A stretch of 64,000 nucleotides of DNA from Tetramitus jugosus (taxonomy: Eukaryota > Heterolobosea > Eutetramitea > Acrasida > Vahlkampfiidae): NCBI GenBank assembly GCA_937625935.1, contig OW569352.1, positions 124,001-188,000 on the forward strand, in the 5' to 3' direction. The notes under the pieces are model-generated. The model saw nothing but the letters and a program-made list of their open reading frames with translations. It had not been told where the DNA came from and did no database searches. Shown here piece by piece: positions 9,855 through 20,018 of this stretch. Made by a program: the position numbers and the translations under genes. How positions within the stretch are numbered: the stretch's first letter is position 1; the number at the start of each line of letters is the position of its first letter.

Positions 9855-12563
9855 ATGTTTAGTGAACCTTTGACCAAAATTGGTGGTTGGGTTAAAAATT
9901 CTTGGTTTCTCCCAGAGCTACCATCTGCGAAAGACACAAATCGGTAAGTTTTTGACACAACCATCCGATAAAATTTGCATTGTTCTATGAAGTCTTCTCT
10001 GGCTGTTCATACATCATCTACCATGAGTTCCGAAGAGAAACAGCTTCGCTCAATGAAATCATCAACGCTCGATTCTCCCTCTTGCGAGTGTGGTAGCGAA
10101 AAGACTGCTGAACAAATTCATCAGGCATTCGATTCAAGTCAACTCAGGCGAACCAAGAGCCTAAGTACATGGTTTCCCAAGGATCCAGCCTTTGATTTCT
10201 CTCCCAATGTCAACAAGCAACCCCATGAGAAAGAATACTCTGTCGCAAGTTTCTTTATTGAAAAACGACCGTTGCTGTGGTGTGTTGCGGTTTTTGTTAT
10301 CATGCTCACTGGTTACACTGGTTCGAAACATGTGCCAGGAGGATTGATTTCCAAGATTGTATACTTTTTTCAGTATTCATTTATGGGAGTTTCATATCTC
10401 GGGACCCACTTCATCTTCAATCGATTCGTCCTGCCCCGAGCTAAGAAGATGCCACTCGATCAGTTACTAAGGAACACTCATTTCAACAATCGCATTGTTT
10501 TATCAGAAATTTGTCGTACCATCGTATCAGTGGTGTGGATATCTATCCTTCAGACCATGTTGTCCTTCAAAGACTCTCATTCATACTTGTGGACCTTTTT
10601 CTTCTGCTGCATCGAACCCATTTGTATTGAGATGGCCACATACAACCACCGAATTACTTACTCGATCATGTGCTCCTATGTACTGGTGCAACATACATGT
10701 TTTGTTTACATGGGAGCTCCCATTGATCAGTGTCTGGGATCCATTATATGTTGTTTGCTTGTTATCACTCTCAGTGTATCAATGATGCACTTCATGAAGG
10801 ATATGAACCGATGGCACCAGAAAAAAGTGGAGGAACACAGTATCCAAAGAAGTGAGGACATGTATCAGCTACTGTACAGAACAGCCCCCAACGCGTTCCT
10901 CTCTGTATCTCCAGTAGATTACAAAATTACCCATTGTAATATTGCAGGATCTAGCATTTTTGGAAAGACCTGTTGTGAATTGTACAACACTCCTTTGTTA
11001 AATTACTTTAAAAAGGAATCGAGAGATTCTATCTCGAAATCATTGAAAGATTGTGAGAAAGATGAGCATTACTCCTCTGGATGTACTCCACTCTATCTCA
11101 AACATATATGTTGCGCTCAAGTGGACAACAAGGAAGCAATCAACGACGAGAAAACGATTGTAAGTTTATTTGTTAATGCAATTCGAACACCGGATGGAAA
11201 ACCTCTCTCCTACAACATTATTATCCATGATATTACGGAGAAAATTAATCTTTTGGGACAGCTGACCCAAGAGAAGGAGATTGCAGTTCAGGCCAGCAAA
11301 GCGAAATCCAATTTTTTAGCAGTCATGTCACATGAATTGAAAACTCCATTGAATGCTGTGCTAGGGATGACTGATCTATTGCTTCTCACCAAGTTAGATC
11401 TCGTGCAACAGGAATATGTAAGTACCATCAGTCACTCCTCCAAGCTACTGCTCAATCTCATTCAAGATATTCTCGACTTCTCAAAAATTGAAGCAGGCAA
11501 GGTCGAGCTGGAGAAGATTCCCTTTGACTTGAACAAGATTATCGAGCAAATTTCAACAGGTATCCTTCTCCCTCAAGCACAGAAGAAAGGTCTCCATTTC
11601 TGGTTCAAAGTGGACGAAAGTGTTCATCGGTATGTGATAGGAGATGAAAACAGGTTGACTCAAGTTGTTCTCAATCTGTGTAACAATGCCATAAAGTTTA
11701 CAAACTCGGGAGAAGTGTCTGTCTCGATAGAGAATGATACTTCTACAACGACCGAATCTTTAGAAACTGATTGCTTGAGAATACGAGGAGTCATTCGGGA
11801 CACTGGCATAGGTATCGCTGCTGACAAGATTGATGCACTTTTTGATAGCTTCAAACAAGCTGATACTTCAACAACAAGAAAACATGGTGGTAGTGGCTTA
11901 GGGTTAGTGATATCAAAACAATTGTTGGAATTGATGAATGGTTCGATCTCGGTAACCTCTTCGGAAGGTAAGGGAAGTACATTCACATTCACAGCAGAGT
12001 TCAAGAGAGCGACAAAAGTTCAAGTGGACCGACGAAAGTCGGATTCTGTGTTGGAACGATATGCAGAAGTGTTTGAGATTAGAACAACTGATAACGAAGA
12101 CCCATCAAAACAAGAACTAAGCCTGGTGGACTTTGATAAGGCAGAGATTCTATTTGTTGACGACAACACCATAAACTTGAAGGTGGGAGTGAAAATTCTT
12201 AATCATCTAGGCTACTCTCATGTTTGCGTTGCGAAGAATGGACACGAAGCAATCACTATGTATAAGAAGGGTGGTTTCAATTTATTATTCGTCGATCTGT
12301 GTATGCCCTTGGTGGATGGATTTGAAGTTGCAACGAGCATCCGAGAGTATGAGAAAGAGAATAGCAAAGCTCCGTCTATTTTGATTGCTTTAACTGCAAA
12401 CTCTGTTCAGGGAGTTGTAGAGAAGTGTAAGGCATGTGGTTTTGATTTCTTCCTTACGAAACCTACCACAATGTTAGATATTAAGCAAACGATGGATTAC
12501 TTTGTGAAACGAATTGGCCAAATTGATACAACGCCTTGTAGGGTACCCCAATCTGAAGAGTAA
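9855..12563 (+). CDS. Membrane hybrid sensor histidine kinase
   Basis: I propose two exons: 9855-9943 and 10028-12563, with a GTAAGT donor and a CATGAG acceptor in matching phase, giving 874 residues. The open frame at the 3' side has no good ATG upstream of its conserved part except one at 10021, which supports the spliced start. Order of parts: a Ser-rich head, about six hydrophobic segments (residues ~110-287), a PAS-like sensor (~305-435), HisKA with phospho-His465 in MSHELKTPLN, HATPase with N box (LNLCNNAIKFT), DTGIGI and GGSGLGL motifs, and a receiver domain with the phospho-Asp near 786 (FVDLCMP) and conserved Lys in LTKP. It would pass phosphate to an unlinked phosphotransfer protein. 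All catalytic motifs are intact. Confidence 0.88.
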
Positions 12564-12640
12564 CTAGCGCACTAACAATTGTTCATTTCATAAAACTATG
12601 AATTTATTTACAAACTGATAAGGAAATCACCGATTACACT

Positions 12641-13417
12641 TCAACTCCATGGCTCACTGGCAGACTTGTATCCAGAGAATTCTGGTTGCTTGTTGGCATT
12701 GATGAGTGGAACATATCTCACCTCTGTCACTCTCTTAACTGAAACATCACCTGACAAGCTCTTGTCAACCAAGCACAAGTGTTGAGTGTAAGTACCAACT
12801 GGAATCACCATGCGACCTCCTGGAGCAAGCTGTTCAACCAACTTTTGAGGGATCTCTGCCGCTGCCGCACCAACGTGAATCACATCGAATGGCGCATATT
12901 CCGGATATCCCTTCCATCCATCACCTTGAGTGAGGTGATACATCTTGTTAATCATTGGTCCCTCGGTTTCTTCGAGGTCCTTCTTGAGTGCACGCTTCGA
13001 GTGCTCAGCAATCTCATCAATGTACTCTATGCCAACGACACGAACTTTATCATCGGGTACGTGATCCTCTCTTCCTTCTTTTTCTGCTTCAGAACACAAG
13101 ATGCATTGGAGCATGCAAGCCATGAGGTAACCGCTTCCTGAACCTACATCCAAACACCTGCATCCAGGTTTCTGAAACTGGTCAACCAAGTATTCTAGCG
13201 CCATCGCGTGAATGTGCGGAGCGGAGATGGTGACTTGAGAGTTGAGTGGGAGAGGAACATCGGCATAGGCTTCACCAAACGTTTCGGGTAACCGCAAGAA
13301 ATTCTTACGATCGACTCGTTTCATTGCTTCGCGAACGAATGGTGTCTTGATGAGACCGTAGCGGAACAGATTGTTGATCAGTCCTTGGTTGGTTGTGGAA
13401 CTACACATCCAAGACAT
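12641..13417 (-). CDS. PCMT1: Protein-L-isoaspartate O-methyltransferase
   Basis: The 258-residue enzyme transfers a methyl group from S-adenosylmethionine to the free carboxylate of isoaspartyl residues, starting repair of aged proteins in the cytosol. The N-terminal helix with NLFRYGLIKTP, the TISAPH substrate loop (residues 64-69), the SAM-binding CLDVGSGSGYL motif (88-98), the VVGIEYIDE acidic loop and the APFDVIHVGAAA and PGGRMVIPVG segments are all characteristic. A Cys-containing insert (EAEKEGREDHVP) lengthens the loop after the first strand. The length is slightly above the usual ~225. It is a single exon, convergent with the histidine kinase gene with 77 bp between stops. Confidence 0.95.
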   Translation of the reverse strand: MSWMCSSTTNQGLINNLFRYGLIKTPFVREAMKRVDRKNFLRLPETFGEAYADVPLPLNSQVTISAPHIHAMALEYLVDQFQKPGCRCLDVGSGSGYLMACMLQCILCSEAEKEGREDHVPDDKVRVVGIEYIDEIAEHSKRALKKDLEETEGPMINKMYHLTQGDGWKGYPEYAPFDVIHVGAAAAEIPQKLVEQLAPGGRMVIPVGTYTQHLCLVDKSLSGDVSVKRVTEVRYVPLINANKQPEFSGYKSASEPWS

Positions 13418-13936
13418 TGTTTTTAACGTAAAAGAAAGATAGTAGCTTGAAGCAGAGGGTTGTATTCAGGTTTCGCGAACTTTGAATGTGTGAATTAAAG
13501 CTAGAATGTTAACACGTGTCGGAGAACTTTCCAAGTAGTGTGAAATGAAAGAGACACGAATGTTGCTTGCTTGAGATTATTGTCGATCAACTTGTGAGAA
13601 ACACGTGTTGCTTGTTTTCTGAGAAAGAGATTATTGTCACCAAACGATCTTTGTGAGCTCTGATCTCTTCTTTCTCTCTCACAAAAACGAGCACATCACA
13701 ATCGAATAATGTAGGTCTGTTCAGCAGCCAAAAACAGATTTCTCGGCGAGGTTTATCAAGATCGTAAACCGATTCACTGCAAGATCCTTCAGTGAGGAGG
13801 GATTCTTTTAACAGAAAAGGGCTGACAACCAATCCATCTGCCGAAAATGTTCATCACACATACTTGAGCAATGTAAACACACACACAAAAAGACTCTCAC
13901 ACACACATGTTTGCATCAAACAACAAGATTATCCAT
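13418..13936. promoter_or_regulatory. Upstream region of the PCMT gene with two ACACGTGT palindromes
   Basis: This 519-bp stretch holds the PCMT promoter/leader and the 3' flank of the ependymin-related gene. No convincing gene is present. The 8-bp palindrome ACACGTGT occurs at 13512-13519 and again at 13601-13608; its core is the CACGTG E/G-box bound by bHLH or bZIP factors in other eukaryotes. Function here is not shown. Confidence 0.3.
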
Positions 13937-14587
13937 TTAATTTTGGGCAACCATGAATTGCAATGGGTTGACAGTCAATGGCTGTTGTCTCTCCAAAGAT
14001 CTCTTTTCAGACAAGTTCTGGCAAGCAGATGGCAAGTTGAAGACACTTTGGTCTGGGAGAGTGCTGAAGCCTTGGAAGTCGTACCATTCTTGGAAGACGT
14101 GAGCGTGAGTAGCACCACCTCTGGAGATGAGGTTGACTGGAACACCGAATGAACCAGATGGAGCAATGACCAATCTAAGCTTGAGGCCTTGAATGTTCTC
14201 GTCCCAAACTTGGCATTTGAGGGATCCACCAATGACAATATCATGGGAGTGCTTGGCATCTTGAGCCAAACAGAATTGGTTCAAAGATCCAGTCAATGGG
14301 AAGGATTGGCAGGTACCAGAGGTTCTGTCATATTCATATGCCTTACCAAGGTCATATCTGTAGTACAGAGAGACTTCTCTTTGAACAGGCTCAAGAATCT
14401 TAATGTCAGTTCTTTGCTTGTTGGTGGAAGCATCATAGTAGAAGTATTGAGTGTCGTCAAAGGACTTCTTTGGGTCAGCAAGGATTGCTCTGGCCTTGAA
14501 AGCCTTTTCGATACAGTGTTCCTCAGCAGCGACGAAAGCAATCAGTGCGACAAACACCAAAGCCAAAATGATTCTGGAAGCGTTCAT
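13937..14587 (-). CDS. Ependymin-related secreted glycoprotein-like protein
   Basis: The product is 216 residues. A clear signal peptide (hydrophobic residues 5-20, cleavage near AAEE) leads to a beta-rich domain with spaced Cys residues, a central YYDASTNKQRTDI-type segment, a YDxGxxYEYD turn followed by C, and a late HVFQEWYDF segment. This pattern matches ependymin-related proteins (EPDR), found in animals and several amoebae, which fold as a lipocalin-like beta sandwich that may bind lipids in lysosomes or outside the cell. The match rests on overall pattern, not a catalytic motif. Single exon. Confidence 0.7.
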   Translation of the reverse strand: MNASRIILALVFVALIAFVAAEEHCIEKAFKARAILADPKKSFDDTQYFYYDASTNKQRTDIKILEPVQREVSLYYRYDLGKAYEYDRTSGTCQSFPLTGSLNQFCLAQDAKHSHDIVIGGSLKCQVWDENIQGLKLRLVIAPSGSFGVPVNLISRGGATHAHVFQEWYDFQGFSTLPDQSVFNLPSACQNLSEKRSLERQQPLTVNPLQFMVAQN

Positions 14588-14815
14588 GTTATTACAAGGG
14601 TATTGGTTTTTTTTTTCAGTGTTTTGGATTTCAGCAAAGCACTCAAGGCCAGAAGTGCCCTATCCGGATTTCCATCATCGGCCGCCCAAAGTCGTCAAGA
14701 ATTACTGAGCACGCGATCATGTTGGACACTTCAAGCAATTCATTTTTTACAAAATTGAATGAAAAATTACAACAAAGGGAAACGCTTTAAATAACTCCGA
14801 GGATCACGACATTTT

Positions 14816-17563
14816 TTACTGTTTGCACACTACGTTAATCAGATTACGTGCGGCAACCACGACAATCTTTTGAATCTTGAGGTCTGCCAAATACTTTTGA
14901 CCTTCTTTTGATTCACTGATAATTTCCTTTAGTCTATCTTCGTTGGCCAGATCATCCTTTGCAACTTCAATCTCACCTCGTGCCTTGCCATTGAAGGCAA
15001 GAGTTACTTTGACTGTGCTCTGAATGCTACTGTGTGCCTCTACCAGTTTTTGGAAGACTTTCGAGGTTGGATATGGGTGATGGTGGACAGAGGGTGTCTT
15101 TTTCCACTCATTGTCCAAGGGCAGATGCGATGTCACCGATGTGAACATTTGGGAGGCGAAGCCAGGAGCGAAGGGAGCCATAAGAATAGCTAGTTGAATA
15201 ATTGCCACTTCGAATGCTTCAGTCTGGTACACTTTGTCATTCTTTGCAACTTCTTGTAGAGCGTTTGAGTACTTGTGTAGGTTGGAGATACATGTGTTCA
15301 GAACCTGTTCTTCAAACACGTTTCTTCTGGTCTGATCAATCAAGGTGCCCAATTCAATCAAGTAGGAGGAGTCTTCGCTTGGTTGATATTCGATATTATT
15401 CTTCTTGGCCGCAACAAACGCAGATATTAGAGCTTCAGTCTTCTTCAAAAACCTTTCTTGACCGGCAATTTGTCTCGAGTCCCACTCTAATTCCTTTTCA
15501 ATTGGCGCCTTGAAAAGAATGAACAGTCTGACCACATCAGATCCCAACTTGGATACGATATCTGTTGGATCAACGCCATTGTACTTGGATTTTGACATTT
15601 TCTCCCAGACTGCTTTCAGAACTGTTCTAGTTTGCTTGTCAACAACAGTTCCATCTGGCAGTCTCTCAATTTCATCAGGCTTATAGTATCTATCGGTTTC
15701 CAGATTCTTGTATGTTTCTCCCTGGACCATACCCTGAGTGAGCAACTTTTTGAATGGTTCCTTGTCTTCTACATATCCAGTAGAGTGCAGGAACTTGTGA
15801 ATGTAACGAGAGTACAACAAGTGAAGCACTGCATGTTCAATACCGCCGATATAAAAGTCTACATTCATCCATTTCTTTGCAACTTCGGGATCAAATGGTT
15901 GGTTCTTGTTTGTTGCGTCAGTGTATCGCAGGAAGTACCACGAAGAGTCTACAAAGGTATCCATCGTATCAGTCTCCCTTCTGCAGCTAACACCCTTTCC
16001 ACAAGGACATTTAACGTTTAACCAATCTTGAGCACTTGCCAAAGGATTGCCCTTCAATGACTTAAAGTCGATACCCTCAGGCAAACGTACTGGGAGATCA
16101 CTTTCAGGAACGGCAACCGGACCACATGAAGGACAGTGAACGATAGGAATTGGAGCTCCCCAGTATCTCTGTCTAGAGACTAGCCAATCTCTGAGTCTGT
16201 ATTGCATCGTTTCTGTTCCCACACCTAATTCTTTTGCATGTTCTGTAATCAACTTCTTAGCTTCGCTGTTTGAAACACCATCAAAGTTGCCACTATTCAC
16301 TAAAGTGCCGTTGCCAGTGTAACATTCACCTTCGGCATCTTCTAAAGGCTTGATTACTTGGACAATATCAATTGAGTGCTTCTTTGCGAACTCAAAGTCT
16401 CGTGTATCATGTGCAGGCACACCCATGACACAACCCTCTGCAAAATCAGCAATCACATAATCGGCAATATAAACAGGGATCTTCTGATTTGTGAGTGGAT
16501 GAATAGCATAGACACCCAAAAAGTGTCCTTCCTTTGATGTACCTGCTTGCTCTGTTCTCTTGGTTCCGGACATGGACTGCAGTCTTTGAACAAATGTTGC
16601 CACAGATTCCTTTTCGCTATCCGGTGTAATCTGAGACACAACATCATGCTCTGGTGCCACAGCAAGATAAGTCACTCCAAACAAGGTATCAGGTCGCGTA
16701 GTGAAAACTTTAATCGAGTGCGGTTGCTGTTCCGATCCAGGGACAACAATCTTGAACACAAACTCTGCTCCTCTTGATTCACCAATCCACGCACGCTGCA
16801 TCGCCTTCACGTTCTCTGGCCAATTTTCAAGCTCATCCATATCGTGCAACAAATCATGAGCAAATTTTCGAATCGAGAAGAACCACTGTCTCAATTTCTT
16901 CTTCTCCACAATGGCACCCGATCTCCACGATCTTCCTGTAGCATCCACTTGTTCATTCGCCAACACAGTCTGATCCACTGGATCCCAATTCACAAACGAT
17001 TCCTTCTGATAGGCATTCCCAGTCTTAAACAATTGCAAAAACATCCATTGTGTCCACTTGTAATACTCTGGTGAACAAGTGGAAATTTCACGATCCCAAT
17101 CCACATCCAAATCCAACAATTCCAACTGTTTCTTCATTTGACCAATGTTCAATTTGGTCCAATCCGATGGAGCGACTCCTCGTTCAATCGCAGCATTCTC
17201 TGCAGGCAAACCAAACGCATCCCAACCCATTGGATGAAGCACACGATGACCATTCATGCGAAATGCACGACTAATGACATCACTGATCGTATAGACTCTG
17301 ACGTGACCCATGTGTAGTGAACCACTGGGATAAGGGAACATGCTCAACACGTACTTTTTATCGTCACTGGTGTTATTGTTGTTGTTGTTCTTGCTGTGCT
17401 GTGCTTGTGCTTGTTCTTGTTGTTTTTGATGATGATCATTGTGGTTGGTGAACTGATGAAAAAGTGAGGAGGGATGGTAGAGTGTAGGAGTGTTGTTGAT
17501 GCGAAGATGATGGTGATGATTATGTTGGCGCGTGTAGAAGCGAATGGCACTCGCACGGTTCAT
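14816..17563 (-). CDS. LARS2: Leucyl-tRNA synthetase, mitochondrial (bacterial type)
   Basis: The 915-residue enzyme charges tRNA-Leu with leucine. The first ~65 residues are basic and rich in His, Asn and Gln and begin MNRASAIRFYTRQ, a plausible mitochondrial presequence. The class I motifs are HMGH (residues ~84-87, after PYPSGSL) and KMSKS (~654-658, in EKMSKSKYNGVDP). The WDAFGLPAENAAIE stretch, the editing-domain threonine-rich TTRPDTLFGVTY, and the zinc-ribbon-like Cys pairs (CPSCGP, CPCGKG) show the bacterial/organellar form. The ATG at 17563 was chosen because the frame upstream of it has no ATG. It is divergent from the thioredoxin-PUB gene. Confidence 0.95.
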   Translation of the reverse strand: MNRASAIRFYTRQHNHHHHLRINNTPTLYHPSSLFHQFTNHNDHHQKQQEQAQAQHSKNNNNNNTSDDKKYVLSMFPYPSGSLHMGHVRVYTISDVISRAFRMNGHRVLHPMGWDAFGLPAENAAIERGVAPSDWTKLNIGQMKKQLELLDLDVDWDREISTCSPEYYKWTQWMFLQLFKTGNAYQKESFVNWDPVDQTVLANEQVDATGRSWRSGAIVEKKKLRQWFFSIRKFAHDLLHDMDELENWPENVKAMQRAWIGESRGAEFVFKIVVPGSEQQPHSIKVFTTRPDTLFGVTYLAVAPEHDVVSQITPDSEKESVATFVQRLQSMSGTKRTEQAGTSKEGHFLGVYAIHPLTNQKIPVYIADYVIADFAEGCVMGVPAHDTRDFEFAKKHSIDIVQVIKPLEDAEGECYTGNGTLVNSGNFDGVSNSEAKKLITEHAKELGVGTETMQYRLRDWLVSRQRYWGAPIPIVHCPSCGPVAVPESDLPVRLPEGIDFKSLKGNPLASAQDWLNVKCPCGKGVSCRRETDTMDTFVDSSWYFLRYTDATNKNQPFDPEVAKKWMNVDFYIGGIEHAVLHLLYSRYIHKFLHSTGYVEDKEPFKKLLTQGMVQGETYKNLETDRYYKPDEIERLPDGTVVDKQTRTVLKAVWEKMSKSKYNGVDPTDIVSKLGSDVVRLFILFKAPIEKELEWDSRQIAGQERFLKKTEALISAFVAAKKNNIEYQPSEDSSYLIELGTLIDQTRRNVFEEQVLNTCISNLHKYSNALQEVAKNDKVYQTEAFEVAIIQLAILMAPFAPGFASQMFTSVTSHLPLDNEWKKTPSVHHHPYPTSKVFQKLVEAHSSIQSTVKVTLAFNGKARGEIEVAKDDLANEDRLKEIISESKEGQKYLADLKIQKIVVVAARNLINVVCKQ

Positions 17564-17877
17564 GTTTGGATTTTTGTTGTTTTTGTTGAAGTTTGGTGGT
17601 GTGAACAAATATTTTTCCTATTCAACTCATAAAAGTATTCAAAAGAGTACGTGTTAAGGATCCTCTCTGGTTGTGGGATGATTGCTGGAAGGTATACTAT
17701 TGTGTTTGCTTGAAAGATATTGAACCATTCATGCTGAATCATGTGCAGTTTCCATGGAAACGAAAACCTGCAAAAAAACTCCCTCAAAACACCAAGTCCC
17801 AAAATAGCGCTGATCGAAGGTTGAAGTTCGCGCACAAAGCTTCACTCAACAAACCAACAAACAAATTCCGGCGAGAT
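17564..17877. promoter_or_regulatory. Shared upstream region of LeuRS and thioredoxin-PUB genes
   Basis: A 314-bp region separates two divergent start codons and must hold both promoters. The plus-strand frame is open across much of it (from an ATG at 17671, in frame with the thioredoxin gene), so an N-terminal extension of that protein of 69 residues is possible; its composition looks non-conserved. Confidence 0.4.
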
Positions 17878-18812
17878 ATGAGCAACGTTACTAGAGGATC
17901 TGTTACCGAGATCTCATCCGTGGATCAATTCAGAAACATTATTTATCAAAATCCAGAAAAACTGATCGTGTGCGACTTTTTTGCTACATGGTATGTAGCA
18001 GCTGACCAAAGCTTGAACACACATTGCTTGTCAATTTGATTCAATCGACTCATTCTTTTTCATGTCTATTCATTCTCTCACGTGTATAAAGGTGTGGTCC
18101 ATGTCAAGTGATTGCTCCACAGGTGGAGAGCATGGCTGAAATGCACCGCAACGTCATCTTTCTGAAGATTGATGTCGATCAGTTGCAAGAGATTAGTGTG
18201 ATGAATCAAGTTCGTGCCATGCCCACTTTCCTCTTTTTCAAGAATGGTGCCAAGATTGCCCAGTTTGAAGGTGCAGATAGCTCAAGGCTCCAAAATATGG
18301 TTCTACAGTATGACACGTTCGAGAATGTGTTGGTCAAGCAGGCAAAGGAATTGTTGGACAATCAAAAGAGTTTGGCGTTTGCACAGAATTTGGATTGCTT
18401 GAAAACTATTCGCAGCTTATTGTCCAATGTGGTGAGTCATCCCCATGAAGAAAAGTATCGATCCATTCGAACCACCAATCCAGCAATCGAGAAAAGACTG
18501 GGCTCTGCTCCAGGTGCATTCCAGTTCTTAGAAGCTGTCGGGTTCGAAAGACAAGGAGAAAACTTGGTTCTGAGCAAGGACAAAAATGTGAAGGACCAAT
18601 ATCAAGACATTCTGGAACTGCTGGATCAAAAACAGAACCATGTCTCCAGAACTGCCCAAATGTTGCTCAAAGACAAGCAAGACGAAGAAAAGAAAAGAAA
18701 AGAGCTAGAAGATAGGAAGACCAAGATTCGTGAAGAGAAGAAGAGACAGATGGAAGAAAAGCAAAAGTTGACCTTGCAAACCAAGATGGACCACAAAGAT
18801 GGCAACCTATAA
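17878..18812 (+). CDS. Thioredoxin-PUB domain fusion protein
   Basis: Two exons: 17878-17990 and 18092-18812, 277 residues. The intron (GTATGT ... AAAG) splits the Trp codon of the active site, so splicing restores WCGPC (residues 38-42), the redox motif of an active thioredoxin. The fold continues with a MPTFLFFKNG segment (cis-Pro loop). After a linker comes a PUB-type helical domain (~125-215, with AIEKRLG and FLEAVGF motifs), which in PNGase and UBX/UBXD proteins binds the C-terminal tail of p97/VCP. A charged coiled coil rich in Lys/Glu ends the protein. A role for disulfide reduction linked to p97-dependent degradation is inference. An upstream in-frame ATG at 17671 is an alternative start. 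Confidence 0.85.
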
Positions 18813-19062
18813 ACACAACACTTGCAATCATGGAAGAAGAAAAATCCGGTTTCTGCGTGTTCCCGAGTATTCTACTTCCTTTTTTGAAGAAACGATCACG
18901 AACATCGCCGAGAAAGAGTCCCAGGATAATTTTGAGCATCACACCAGGACTTTTCCTCCGGTACATTTGAAAAGCAATCCTTGGTTTGGATGCCTGAAAA
19001 ATAAATTACTTTCATAAAACTAATATCACATATTGTGACAACAAGGGTCAGATCAAGTCTGG

Positions 19063-19773
19063 ATGGAGGAGAACAAGCAATCACCGGCAAGGAAGCGAAT
19101 AATCGCATGTGGCAATTGCCGCCTTACTCACAAGAAGTGCTCAGAAGAGAGACCATGCAGAACTTGTGTCAGTCTCGGCATACCAGAGTTGTGTTGTGAC
19201 CCTCCACAGAAGAAAACGACTCAGTATCACAATTATTTTATTCACCCTTCATCTGATGAACCAATAAAGACGACCCAGATTGTTCGGAGCATCAGCACAA
19301 GCACAATCAGCACCAGTAGTACTTCTGATAGCTACAATTACACTTCATCACGCCAATCTCATCAACACAGCAGAACATCCAGTGAGACAGCACTTCCATC
19401 TGTCAAGGGATCGCTACCTACCTCAAATTTAGAAAGGAACCCAACTCAGAACAACCATCAATCTGTCTCAAGTGGCTCTCCTATATTCCCTGATACAAGT
19501 AACAAACCATCAGTGCCTCCATTGTACCAATATAACAGTCCCACAAGAATGTCCAACCCTGAGTATCATTCGACGACGCCACAGGCTATTCAATCTCCAC
19601 AACCTACCAATCAGAGCCAGCCGCTCCCAAGAGCTCATTCACCAAACAACCGGTTTATTTATGACATGACCAACGAAGAGAGGGCTCACAATTTGTCACC
19701 AATTATGCACCTACCTCGTGACCACCTAAGAAAACCACACATTGAAACAATGCTTCCCTCGCATAGGTTATGA
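19063..19773 (+). CDS. Zn(II)2Cys6 binuclear-cluster protein, probable transcription factor
   Basis: The product is 236 residues. Residues 16-44 fit the fungal-type cluster C-x2-C-x6-C-x5-C-x2-C-x8-C (Cys16, 19, 26, 32, 35, 44), with the conserved Pro before the fourth Cys and basic residues between Cys 2 and 3 that in Gal4-type factors touch CGG DNA half-sites. The rest is Ser/Thr/Pro/Gln-rich and disordered, as in activation domains, ending in a short basic segment (HLPRDHLRKPH). There is no fungal middle homology region, so the protein is much shorter than typical fungal members. No dimerising coiled coil is evident. The DNA target is unknown. Confidence 0.75.
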   Translation: MEENKQSPARKRIIACGNCRLTHKKCSEERPCRTCVSLGIPELCCDPPQKKTTQYHNYFIHPSSDEPIKTTQIVRSISTSTISTSSTSDSYNYTSSRQSHQHSRTSSETALPSVKGSLPTSNLERNPTQNNHQSVSSGSPIFPDTSNKPSVPPLYQYNSPTRMSNPEYHSTTPQAIQSPQPTNQSQPLPRAHSPNNRFIYDMTNEERAHNLSPIMHLPRDHLRKPHIETMLPSHRL

Positions 19774-20018
19774 GCTCCCCACTAGACAGGATTCGTTCCC
19801 ATCACCTTGTATAAAAATTAGAATCGTTATCCCGTGTGCATTCTCCTTCTAGTTCTCTCACATCAGAGCGAAATTTGGGGCCGCGTGTAGCATTTCCAAA
19901 TTGAGTGATCGCTATCCCGGGTAATTTCAATTGAAGAAGCAACAATTCGAAATAAGCGCATCAAAAAAACCAAGAACAAAAATTAACGAGTGATTGTATT
20001 GGTGTTTGAACGTTCAAC

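Noticed and set aside
13587-13832. 81-codon minus-strand frame between PCMT and ependymin-related genes
   Set aside because: It begins with TTG, has no recognisable domain and lies in a promoter/3' flank region.
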